Assembly (NCBI GenBank): GCA_964016985.1
Contig: OZ024825.1
Span: forward strand, 2,167,501 to 2,231,500
Length of the DNA stretch: 64,000 nucleotides
Origin: Anodontia alba
Taxonomy: Eukaryota > Mollusca > Bivalvia > Lucinida > Lucinidae
Direction: 5' to 3'
Positions 11,720-20,816 of this stretch are shown piece after piece. Numbering within the stretch: the first letter of the stretch is position 1; each line of letters begins with the position of its first letter. Both the position numbers and the translations under genes were made by a program. The notes under the pieces were generated by a model. The model had not been told where the DNA came from. It did no database searches and was given only the letters and a program-made list of their open reading frames with translations.

Positions 11720-12049
11720 TCGTGCCACCACACCGGGAGAGATGTAAAAGGAAACCCAAAAGAACCACCAACCTTTTATCCGGTATGGGCACCTCCTCCT
11801 CTTCCTCGTCACACCAGCAGCAAGCATCCAGTTCTTCTTTTATTGAACCCCGACGGCTCTCCTTAGGGTCATCCAGCCATGGATCTTTCGGAGACACGGT
11901 TAGTTAACGTTAGTTGATTCGTGCCTCCTACACCGACCCGCTGGACGCCAGCGAGTCCATGGCTAATTTGTCGGTGTTTTTCCCCGTCGACATCTTGGCC
12001 GCCAAAGACGTTACCGCCTCCACACCAGCTTCGGGGTGTGTCGTCCGAT
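11720..12049 (+). other. GC-rich open stretch, possible exon or gene relic
   Basis: After a CTTGCTCAG acceptor-like site the frame reads basic then Ser/Gln-rich sequence (KRKPKRTT, a six-Ser run, HQQQ, RRLSLGSSSHGSF) to a stop at 11905. After two stops, the same frame is again open and protein-like (SYTDPLDASESMANLSVFFP...) to a stop at 12046. GC is clearly above the surroundings. The reverse strand is also partly open, so the strand is not certain. I do not recognise the protein. It may be an exon with its true donor near 11898 (ACG/GTTAGT), a degraded gene, or chance. Confidence 0.25.
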
Positions 12050-12393
12050 AGTTCATGTAGAGGAACACGTTTTTAGTAACAGGTAACGATTATTTATAGC
12101 TGCGCTAGTCTTGTCGCTGTGACGTCAGAATGCCGTGTAAAGAGGGTTAAACGTAAAAGCTGGACTGGGACATTAGCAAGCAATGCAGACCCAGATCGGA
12201 CGCCGCATAACGCGGCATTTGATCAGCATCTGCATTGTTTGCTTAAGTTACAGGAAGCTAAGGGTTAAATAAAACGATATTGTCTCTGTTCAGGACCATT
12301 TTTTCCAGCCTACACTCGGAGACAGTCGACCTACCAGTACTGTCAGCGCTTTGATTTTAAAGAGCTTCTTGTTTGTAATTGAGACGCAGTCTT
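12050..12393. other. Unassigned DNA with M11-like hairpin
   Basis: A hairpin at about 12180-12245 (CAGACCCAGATCGGACGCCG ... CAGCATCTGCATTGTTTGC) resembles the M11 core. Nothing else identified. Confidence 0.4.
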
Positions 12394-12715
12394 TATTGAT
12401 TGATTGTGTTGGGGTTTAACGACACGTCAACCCTTGTGGGTCATTTGGTGTCGTCTCCCAGAGAAAAAGAGAAAAGTGATAGAAGAGATAGAAGAGATAG
12501 TAGAGGAGATGGAACAGAGGGATAGGGAAGAGAGAGAGAAATGAAAGAAAGTGAAGGAACAGAAGAAATAACAACATTCCTCCTCTACCCTTACCTGCTG
12601 CAAGGACAGCAGGCCTTACCTAACTATAAGCCAATATCAATTGGACGACCCGGTGACAAAAGTTACAGGATACCTTCGCCTCACCCAACCACTCCTAAGA
12701 CGCAGTCTTTAACTC
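12394..12715 (-). mobile_element. SINE-like element S4
   Basis: Minus-strand element whose 3' end (plus-strand 12405-12440) is TTGGGGTTTAACGACACGTC preceded by a purine-rich stretch and a conserved block (CTTACCTGCTGCAAGGACAG near 12592). The same layout occurs at 39863-40146. No tRNA-like A/B boxes were seen, so SINE status is inferred from the 3' end, which resembles that of the tRNA-headed families. Confidence 0.45.
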
Positions 12716-12747
12716 TTTCACTGTCATAGGCAATAATAATAGACTTT

Positions 12748-12815
12748 TGCAAACAGCATAGATCCAGATGAGACGGCTCAATGAGCCGTCTCATCTGGAT
12801 CTACGCTGTTTGACA
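12748..12815. repeat. M11 hairpin core
   Basis: Inverted repeat: GCAAACAGCATAGATCCAGA with its partner TCTGGATCTACGCTGTTTG around GAGACGGCTC/GAGCCGTCTC. Confidence 0.6.
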
Positions 12816-12917
12816 TTCAGTCTTTCAACTTTACATATAAACGTCTTTCCAAGCGATGGTTTGTTAGAATAAAAAAAGCAGACGACAAATGTCGTCTGAA
12901 ATTTGGCACCGAAAGAG

Positions 12918-13110
12918 TTAAAGGGACTGGATGCAGTCGGTAGATGTTCCGTCATTTCGTACAAGGGAGATAAGTTTTGTGACTTCATGTTTACGTTCCT
13001 CCATACCAACCGCTTTTACTCTAAAAGTAATGAATTTGCAAAAAAAAAAAAAAAGAAAAAAAAAAAGAATGACAGAGTTGTCTCCCCTAAATTGCACCCT
13101 TTCCCTTTAA
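12918..13110. mobile_element. M7 MITE
   Basis: Starts GTTAAAGGGACTGGATGCAG and ends TGCACCCTTTCCCTTTAA. It belongs with 27952-28200, 30736-30962, 44708-44882 and 59963-60650. A second partial copy, TTAAGGGGAATGGATATACA, begins at 13106. Confidence 0.5.
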
Positions 13111-13311
13111 GGGGAATGGATATACACTTGGAAGATTTTGCCGCTATTTTGCAAAGGAAGACATTAAATTTCCTTTCTAGTATTTAAAACCTTTCAAAAA
13201 TGGGGACAGCAATTTCGGAAGAGAAGAGTTTCTTCCCAGGGGCAGATAATTCTTTCTGTTAATGCTATCCCTAATGAAAAGGGAAGCGAATATCAATCAT
13301 GTCAGATTTAT

Positions 13312-13529
13312 TTGACACTAAGCACTCCGGGAAAATTTTTCACCAGACAACATATTGCCCTTTTTTTCTGCTTATCTTTTTCCCAGCCAACAGGATTGAC
13401 GTTTCATGCAAATTGTCTCCACTGGAGACAATTTGCATGAAACATCAAATCCTGTTTTCAGGGAAAAGTAAGAAAAATATCACCAGTTTGTCGTCTGCTG
13501 AATTAACCCCAGAGAATGGTAAAGATTAA
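13312..13529 (+). mobile_element. M2 (octamer-core) MITE, copy 2
   Basis: Ends carry TTCACCAGACAACAT and GTTTGTCGTCTGCTGAATTA. The central inverted repeat has TTTCATGCAAATTGTCTCCA and its partner, so ATGCAAAT occurs once on each strand (13406-13440). Confidence 0.7.
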
Positions 13530-13669
13530 TTTTTACCTTGGGCATTTCCAGAAACCACAGGACTCATCTACCTAATTTCATTCTAGTTATTGTGACGTCA
13601 AATTTCAGACCAAAGTACTTTGTCTGCATGTTCTAAACACAAGGCTTGATAGAAATAAGTTTACGGTGG

Positions 13670-14330
13670 AACCTCAATAACGGTCAGCTCTCAACAACAG
13701 CCACCTCCAAAAAATAACCATTTTTCCTGATTCCCAAAGTTGACCCTTCATTAACGGTCAGCTCTCAACAACAGCTATCTCCAAATAATAGCTATTTTCC
13801 TGATTCCGCAAAGTTGAACCTCCATTAACGGTCAGCTCTCAACAACCACCTCCATATAACAGCCTTTTTTCCTGATTCATTACGAAAACACGCGTATTCA
13901 AATATATAGAAAATTTCACCTCCAAAAACTGAAAATTTTCAGATAAAAAACTCTGATGTTTTTTATATTTCCGCTCAAAACATAGATTGTGGGTACTCGT
14001 TAGAACCGCCTCGGCGAGGCGGTTCTAACGAGTACCCACAATCTATGTTTTTGAGCAGAAATAAGAAAAATAATGTATACCCCTGTAAACCCCAGTTTTA
14101 CTATATGAAAGTGAGGTTTAAGGGGGTCAAAATTATATAGGCATGTTTTCGTGATGTGCCAAAAGAGGAACCTCTATTAACGGTCAGCTCTCAACAATAG
14201 CCACCTCCATGAAATAGCCATGTTTTTCAGATTGCCCGAATGGCCATTTTTCTGTATATTTCGCCTTTCTAAAACAGCCACCTCCCTACAACAATCAGTT
14301 TTATTCTTTCCCAAATGTGACTGAGTGGTT
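13670..14330. repeat. About 70-bp minisatellite, interrupted
   Basis: Units contain TTGAACCTCCATTAACGGTC, CAGCTCTCAACAACAGCCAC and ATTTTTCCTGATT; about four are recognisable (starting near 13671, 13739, 13812 and 14167) plus a decayed one. M1 copy 3 sits between the third and fourth units. Confidence 0.7.
13878..14156 (+). mobile_element. M1 palindromic MITE, copy 3
   Basis: Complete element, CATTACGAAAACACGCGTAT to AGGCATGTTTTCGTGATG, with the left, central (about 13972-14056) and right hairpins. It is inserted in the 70-bp minisatellite. Confidence 0.85.
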
Positions 14331-14725
14331 ACTCTGTGCATTAAAACTTCAATGACATCGATGGTTCGTTTACCGTGCCTGAGTCCCTAGGAATTTTTTT
14401 CACGTCGCATCGACGTTGATATGACGTCATTTTGATGAGAATAATGGCTACACTCTAAACTGAGGTCACATGAGATGGATTTACAATAAGCATTCAGAAG
14501 GCGCAAAATAGTTTTAGAAAAACTCGCGTGAGCGATTTCTTATTTGAACGCAGCCCTGATATTACACTAGTCCAGGAAACTCATTTTATATTATTCAATT
14601 TTATTTATTTATTTACCTCGTTCTGACCAGCGGCACTTCAAATTTCTTCATATACACTTTTTCCTGAGATTCATCTAACAGAAATGATGCGGACGGGAGT
14701 TCTCAGAATCTTAAATCATAAATGA
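14331..14725. other. Unassigned DNA
   Basis: Includes a short ACGT-rich segment (CGACGTTGATATGACGTCAT near 14411) like family M10 without its partner arm. Confidence 0.4.
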
Positions 14726-14957
14726 GCCGGCACAGCATTTCCTACTAGATTGTATGCCCACCCAGCGAAGACTCGGATCAGCCTGCTCATCCGCGCAGTC
14801 TGATCAGAGTCTCCGCTATCTGCATGAAGATGCCTTTGATCCTTGGCTACCCACAGACTGTTCTGCGAAGAATCTGATTAGACTGTGAGGATGCACAGGT
14901 TGATCTGAGTTTTCGCTGTACGCGTATGCTATCTTGTAGGAAAAGCTGTGTCCCGGT
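14726..14957. mobile_element. M6 MITE, copy 1
   Basis: Terminal inverted repeats GCCGGCACAGCATTTCCTAC (left) and TTGTAGGAAAAGCTGTGTCC (right). Inside are two blocks of the CAGCGAAGACTCGGATCAGC / GCGCAGTCTGATCAGAGTC hairpin module. Other copies are at 20044 and 41030. Confidence 0.7.
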
Positions 14958-15990
14958 AGAAATACATGTATTACCAAATGTCAGTATTCTTATGATCTGG
15001 AGAATTACATATGAAATCGGTGCAGTTGCGCAACGAGAAACAAACCCTATCCGACTGGTCATTGAGAGAAATCTAGAATAAAACTTCCATTTTGTGGCGA
15101 GTGCAGTTGCTCAGTAGTTATTTCGCAGTAGTAAAGATACTATTTGGACAGGTTCGTTTCAGAGTTAAAGGGTGCCTGAATTTTTTTTTTTTTTTTTTTT
15201 TTTTTTTGTATTATCATTTATCGTAGATTTCTTTACCTAATACAGTGTAGACCTAGATGCGGCATCCGATCTGTGTCTATACTGTTTGTCACTGTCCAAT
15301 TTATGAGACGTTAGGAATAAATGGGTTAATAGTATACCCGAAAGAGGCCATAATTGGATAATAAAATGTTATATTCTATTCTATTCGTTATCAGATGTAC
15401 GGCTACTATGTCAACAGTCCGCTTAAGCTGGGTTCGGTATGATTCCCGTATTTCATGTGTGATTTGCATAACTCATATGTAGGCGACTCGCCAGGGCGAC
15501 TCGTAATCACTACATATGTGATAATGAAATATAAAAAGTTTGCTGTGGCATTGTACAAATCACGCTTTCAACAGAGTGAATGATTTAAATTTCTGCAAAG
15601 GGTTACTTTTTCTTATTACACTTTGAATAGGGTTACTTTTTAAGAGAACACGGTGATAAGGATATCAATTTTGAATATTTCGAGCACACTGTTTAGGGTA
15701 TGTTTCGCAATTCTCTGTTCAAGCATCGGTACCAAGCTGACCAGCATGCGCCCTCCCCGGGAAAGTCATCCTCTCCTTTAACTGCAAACTTAACATCTAA
15801 CATTATTTCTCCTTCCGCATGCTTTATTTCTAATGTGTTTAAATTGTAATGAATCAAATACTGAAAGCAAAATGTCAAGATTTACGTTAGTTGTGTATGC
15901 GATACTATGAAACAACAACAACTAAAAGCAACAACAGAAAATGTGTACAGACGTATTTTTTGTTGCTATTAGATTATATCTTAGGAATAT
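14958..15990. other. Unassigned DNA
   Basis: Poly-T at 15181-15207, an M11 core fragment at 15243-15292 and otherwise no recognisable gene or repeat. Confidence 0.4.
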
Positions 15991-15991
15991 G

Positions 15992-16100
15992 CCCGGCAAG
16001 CACATGACGTAAATATAACGTCGCCTCAACGTCGATGCAACGTCATGACGTTGCATCGACGTTGAGGCGACGTTATATTTACGTCATGTGCCCGCTGGGT
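15992..16100. mobile_element. M10 ACGT palindrome element
   Basis: Bordered by CCCGGCAAGC and GCCCGCTGGG. Bases 16001-16090 are a perfect 90-bp palindrome with no spacer, centred between 16045 and 16046. It holds four TGACGT half-sites. Relatives: 45464-45590, 48849-48947 and the arrays at 28250-28926. Confidence 0.85.
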
Positions 16101-16482
16101 GTTTGCTCTCGTATGATTTTTTTCATCTATAGCGTATGTACGACATCTGAAAAATGCTAGACAAAATCACAAAACCACAATTCGATGCGGTCATGTGCTA
16201 AAATAGCCGGTGACTCATTACACAAACATGGCCGTCTCTCGTGCATTTCAGTCTATTGTTCTCCGTGAATTTGCTCAACATTGCCAGTATTTTCAGTCGC
16301 ACCGAACAACTGCAGTCCCTTCAGGGCTTTGTTTTATGTTGCAGCAATAATGTTGATTTTCCTGTGCGATGATATTAAAAATCTGTGATTACTAAAAGCA
16401 ACATTTCTAAAAGCTTTAGAATTTTGTGGTCCAGTGGACAGGTGGGGCAATTTCTTTCCTTTCAGCGTAGATCTCTTTGTAC
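16101..16482. other. Unassigned DNA, small ORF
   Basis: A 40-codon ORF (16228-16350, context AAACATGG) is the only coding hint. It lies upstream of the Ser/Thr-rich stretch at 17527 but no convincing donor links them. Confidence 0.3.
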
Positions 16483-16680
16483 ATAGTTCCAGATAGGAGG
16501 TGTATTAGTTATATGTTTTTCTTATTTCTCCACGAAAACATATGCTGCGTTTACTCGTTAGAAGCGCCTCGGCGAGGAACTTATGAGTGCCACAACAAAT
16601 GTTTTCATGGAGAAATAATAAAAAAGTATCTTTATTTTGGTAGAAAAAGTGCCTTGTCTGAAGATATATTTGTAAAAGGT
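16483..16680. mobile_element. M5 MITE, degenerate copy
   Basis: Ends TTCCAGATAGGAGG and TGCCTTGTCTGAAGATAT. Interior has TTTTTCTTATTTCTCCACGA, then TTTACTCGTTAGAAGCGCCT, the same core module as in M1 and M4. Confidence 0.5.
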
Positions 16681-17460
16681 GTTTGTAGTAAATTAGTAAA
16701 GGAAAGCAAACAGGAGTTGCCTATCACCTTAATCCGCGTTACAATAGCGCCTGGCCTCGGGTAGGCCTATATGGTACTGTGCAAACTCAGACTACTCTGC
16801 TTTCGACATCCTTCAGATTTTTATATCTTTTTTTTATTGCATGGGGCTTTACTTAGAAGAAGTAAGTTTGTGAGCTTTTGTCATGATTCAATGAAAAACC
16901 TTTTTGTCGTAAGTACCTATACCCTGAAGGTTAAAAACTTTGTCTGTTCACAGGATTTCTTTTTCTTTTTGTCTTTTTTTTTTTTTCATTGCAAAAATCG
17001 CTGCAAATTATGCAAAAATCTATAGGGTAGGTTGTTTCACTTGGTCAAAATTTATTTATGGTATATTCATATTATCTTTTATGGAACATCAATAATTGGA
17101 AATCAGTGAAGAAAGACAGAGATATTTTCAAATAAAACTTTCGAGAAAATCAGTTTACTATAGAAATTACATAGGACATTTTGAAATTAATTGTACTATA
17201 AATATTTGAAAACACAACACGAAACAGAAAAGACAACGAGTTCTAATAAGACAGGCACAGATAAATTTTTACATAGAATAAACCGCCAAACGAAAAGCGC
17301 GTTTTTAGCGGATGTCGAAAGCGGAGTATTCTGTGGAAATGCAGAATGAGGTCTGAGCATGCGCGAATCGTATTTTAAATTCTAGAAAGTCCAAATGCTG
17401 TTTGGAAGAGTTGTTAGTGGTTAGATTTAAATTTTTTTCTTTTCTTTTTCTTTTTTCTTT

Positions 17461-17495
<35 letters not shown>

Positions 17496-17526
17496 AAGGA
17501 TACTTCTGATCACTTCTTGTTTTCAG
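16681..17526. other. Unassigned; pyrimidine-rich end
   Basis: No genes recognised. Ends in a long T/C tract (about 17425-17495) leading to TTCTTGTTTTCAG, which would serve as the acceptor of the following exon candidate. Confidence 0.4.
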
Positions 17527-17853
17527 GTCGAGTACTATGTATAATAGTAGCTGCGTACAGTTCAGCAGCTACAAGTCCAACTATGTCTGCAACTTCAACT
17601 ACATTTTCATCGACTACGTGGTTTACGTCTAGTACGTTTTCGTGGTCGAGTTACTCTTCAACATATTCATCTTCGTCTGCGTCCACAACTCCAAAGTCTG
17701 CATCGGACTCTGCTGCGTCTGCATTGGCCTCTACATCAGAAATTAAAGAGCCAGGCCAACATAGATTTGATTTAAACAGCACGGAGTTGTCCGCCGAAGC
17801 TACAGGATCGGGTTCTGTCACAGACAGAACAAGCACAGAAGCAACAAGATCAG
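17527..17853 (+). CDS. Candidate Ser/Thr-rich exon (mucin-like)
   Basis: I do not recognise the protein. The stretch is open for 109 codons between a good acceptor (TTGTTTTCAG, ending 17526) and a good donor (GTAAGA at 17854). Both borders are in phase 1. The reading begins with a short hydrophobic segment (VLCIIVAAYSSA) that could be the end of a signal peptide, then about 50 residues that are largely Ser, Thr and Ala (for example SSTYSSSSASTTPKSAS), then a more acidic segment with an NST glycosylation sequon. Such composition suits an O-glycosylated extracellular stalk. The upstream exon with the start codon was not found. Alternative: chance open frame in a low-complexity repeat, although the sequence is not a simple repeat and has no stop. 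Confidence 0.38.
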
Positions 17854-17915
17854 GTAAGACTAAATACGACATAGTCGTTGCACGCTTATAATAGTGTGAG
17901 CATTGCCATGGAAAA

Positions 17916-18207
17916 CATCAAGAAACACGCCTATATAATGTTGACCCCCTTAAACCCCACTTTTATATAGTAAAACTGGGGTTTACAGGGGTATACATAA
18001 TTTTTCTTATTTCTGCTCAAAAACATAGATTGTGGGTACTCGTTAGAACCGCCTCGGCGAGGCGGTTCTAACGAGTACCCACAATCTATGTTTTAGCAGG
18101 AATATGAAAAATATCCGAGTTTTTTTTTTTTTTTTTTTTTCAGAAAATTTTTCAATTTTTTGGTGGTAAAATGTTCAGTATATTTGAATAGGCTTGTTTT
18201 CGTAATG
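17916..18207 (-). mobile_element. M1 palindromic MITE, copy 4
   Basis: Minus orientation, from CATCAAGAAACACGCCTATA to GCTTGTTTTCGTAATG. Central hairpin at about 18015-18100. A T run (18119-18140) expands the left-hairpin loop region. Confidence 0.8.
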
Positions 18208-18732
18208 AAATATTCGTTATAGCTTATGCGAACAACAACGGTTCATGTGAGGCTGCGCATCTGTACAAGCTCGCCAGAACATGTGCTGTTCGCTAACGTA
18301 AGTGGTAGGGAAAAAGAAAAACTCAGTCAAAGAACTAGACACGTGGCCGCTCTAAGGGGCCGGGCATGAGCAGTGAAAGATTGATTCGACAGAAAGTCCG
18401 AAACCTTCCTTAATGTACATGGTTTAGTTCAAACTGCTTTTTGCAGTTTCCTTGGAGGATTAGCTTTACTTTTTTTACCATCAATACTCTCAAAGTTTGT
18501 GTCGACAAAAAGCAAAAAATGAGCTAGAACAATAATAATGATATTAAACAAAAATGTGGTAGAGGACAAACCAAGTACTATATCGACAGATTTGTTTATT
18601 GATTTTGGAATGCCATGCATTTGTTAAATTTCGTGTCTGGCTCAAACATTTGCCTGGCTTGATTCTGACTGTTCTCAGGGCTGTCCTTTCAGCATTTCTC
18701 ATTGTTAATAATAATAATAATAATAAAAAAAA
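18208..18732. other. Unassigned DNA
   Basis: No gene or repeat recognised except an AAT microsatellite at 18706-18725. Confidence 0.4.
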
Positions 18733-18968
18733 CAGGGCCCAGTTGTTCAAAGCGTCGTTAGCTTAACGAGCTCGTTAAGGGTCATTTCGTTAACTGTTTT
18801 AGCAGATTCAATATACAATATGCTGATGTTTTTTGCTGAAAAAAATGTGACTGCAAAAGCTACTCACATTTTTTCAGCCAAAAAATTCAGCATATTTGCG
18901 TATCACTCGATGTAAGTTTTAACGAATCGTTAACTAACGGCATCGTTAGCCTTGAACAACTGGGCCCT
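18733..18968 (+). mobile_element. M3 MITE (GGGCCC ends), copy 1
   Basis: Terminal inverted repeats CAGGGCCCAGTTGTTCAAAG and CTTGAACAACTGGGCCC. Subterminal inverted repeats follow (GTTAGCTTAACGAGC against a partly matching partner), then an interior hairpin TTTTGCTGAAAAAAATGTG / CACATTTTTTCAGCC. Other copies at 53030, 56190 and 62395. Confidence 0.8.
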
Positions 18969-19229
18969 TTTGTTTGCTGTGTCATAACAACAACAAAACA
19001 AATAATAATAATAATAATAATAATAGTAATTAACAATAAAATTAATAATAAGTATTCGGACAAGTGTGGTAAGGAATAGCTGTGTACGAACACTTAGGGT
19101 ATAAACGGTTATAATAGTGATAATAATAACAACACAACAACAACAACAGCAATTATACTGATAATAAAGAACAAACACAGCATACGACAACCACTGAACA
19201 TCCCAGCAAATATTTCAGTGACTGGAGGA
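18969..19229. repeat. AAT/AAC microsatellite cluster
   Basis: AAT runs at about 18998-19024 and 19035-19050, and AAC-rich sequence at 19125-19150. Nothing coding. Confidence 0.6.
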
Positions 19230-19640
19230 ATGACAGTAGTGTCATACTTTGACACTACGCTGCACCATGGCACTTTTTCTGGAGTACGGTAGAGTGTCAA
19301 AGTACGGCGTCGAAGAACGGAGCAATGTTGCATTACATATTGAATCGCGCCGCACTTTGACATTATTTTACAGAAGTGGCATAGTGTCAAAGTATGGCAC
19401 CAATTAAAGCCGCCATACCTGAATACTGGTGTCGAAGTACGGAGCACTGTTACTTAGCATGTTAATGCCGCCGTACCTGAACACTGGTGTCGACGTACGG
19501 AGCAATATTCATTGTGTATTGAATGGCGCCGCACTTTGATGCTATTTTACTGAAGTACGATAGAGTGTCAAAGTACATCGCCAATGGAGCAATGTTACTT
19601 AGTCTATTGAATAGCGCCGCACGATTAAATAATGTTCCCA
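19230..19640. repeat. Irregular GC-richer tandem repeat
   Basis: Repeated blocks GTGTCAAAGTACGG, CGCCGCACTTTGAC, CTGAACACTGGTGTCGA and ACGGAGCAATGTT recur at uneven spacing. Block starts at 19292, 19390 and 19566 are the clearest. Some blocks are reverse complements of others (CAAAGT against ACTTTG). Confidence 0.55.
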
Positions 19641-19809
19641 ATATACATTTAAATGTAATGGTCATAGCATTGAATGTACCAGTTACCTAAGATATGATAA
19701 ATTATATTTTGACTTAAAATATTTGTTGTTATGGTAACAGCCAAGCAAAGCGAAACGCGTTTAGCCTCTGAAATTTGCAATGATAGGACTGTCATATACA
19801 TCAGATTTA

Positions 19810-20027
19810 TTAACGCTTAGCACCCTGGGTATTTTTTTTCAGCAGACGACATTTTGAAATATGTTTCTTATTATTAACCAGAAAACAGAATTTGACATTT
19901 CATGCAAATTGTCTCTATTGGAGACAATTTGCATGAAATGTCAAATCATGTTTTCTGTGGAGAATAAGAAATATATTACCAACTTGTCGTCTGCTGAATC
20001 AGCTAAGATAGTGGGTAAGGTTAAAAC
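19810..20027 (+). mobile_element. M2 (octamer-core) MITE, copy 3
   Basis: Complete: TTAACGCTTAGCACCCTGGG left end, GTCGTCTGCTGAATCAGC near the right end. The central hairpin (about 19888-19955) has the ATGCAAAT octamer in both arms, separated by TATT. Confidence 0.8.
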
Positions 20028-20043
20028 CCATGATTATATCTGA

Positions 20044-20237
20044 ACCGGGGACCAGCATTTCTTACAAGATTGCATTTGCGCCTGGTGAATACTCAGATCA
20101 GCCTGCACGGGGATCAGAGTCTTCGCAGGGCACTCAAGGCAGTCAAGGAACCAAAGAGTCTCCAAGCGGACAGCAAAGGCTCTGATCAACCTTCGCTGGG
20201 CGCACACGCAGTCTTGTAGGAATGCTGTGCCCCGACT
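20044..20237. mobile_element. M6 MITE, copy 2
   Basis: Ends CGGGGACCAGCATTTCTTAC and AGTCTTGTAGGAATGCTGTG. The internal CAGATCAGCCTGCACGG blocks match the other M6 copies. Confidence 0.65.
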
Positions 20238-20339
20238 CATATGTCAAACAGGCTATAATCAATACTGATTTAGCAACAACAACATAGATATACCGATCAG
20301 AGACTTTGTTGTATCCTATCGACGGCCTTTAATTTTCAG

Positions 20340-20426
20340 TTCCACCGTCACGAGGAGAAGTTTCGATTTCCAGCTTTGCAAGAGACGATACAACATTTAG
20401 AACTAATGACACATTCAGTGTAACAA
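20340..20426 (+). CDS. Candidate second exon of the Ser/Thr-rich gene
   Basis: An acceptor (TTAATTTTCAG ending 20339) and a donor (GTAAGG at 20427) bound 87 bases. Joined in phase 1 to the exon candidate at 17527-17853, they read 29 codons without a stop: VPPSRGEVSISSF then ARDDTTFRTNDTFSVT. The composition again is polar with many Ser and Thr. The phase agreement at both borders is the main support. The tRNA-headed SINE begins 48 bases downstream, in what would be the intron. No later exon was identified, and phase does not fit the Ly6 exon at 29417 directly, so the two are probably different genes. Confidence 0.35.
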
Positions 20427-20816
20427 GTAAGGTGTTCAGTGGTCTATACGCAACTAGCATTCTACTAAAATCAGCCGGCTTCGATGGCTCGGTTGGATGC
20501 GCGTCCAACTTGAGATCAGGAAGTCGCGGGTCCGATCTCCGCCAGGTCGGCAACATTTTTCATGGCGATTTTCTTCGGTCAATCTCTCCCTTCCGCTGAT
20601 TCAAAAAGGGCGTTGTCAGTTTCTGGCGAAAGAATGTGCACAGTACCGGTTAACCGCTTCCCAGCCAGCATTCAAATAATGGGCTTTAGCGGGCCTCTAT
20701 ATTTCCAACGGCGGCCCGCTAGCAGAATTTGTTAGTGGCCCACTGGCGGTTTGCAAAGCGGCAACCAAGCGGCCCACTGGTAATATAAAACATTAAAGAC
20801 CGATCCCAGCTAGCAT

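Noticed and set aside
16228..16350. 40-codon ORF as first exon of the Ser/Thr-rich gene
   Set aside because: A phase-1 join is possible only through the poor donor CC/GTGAAT; no other support.
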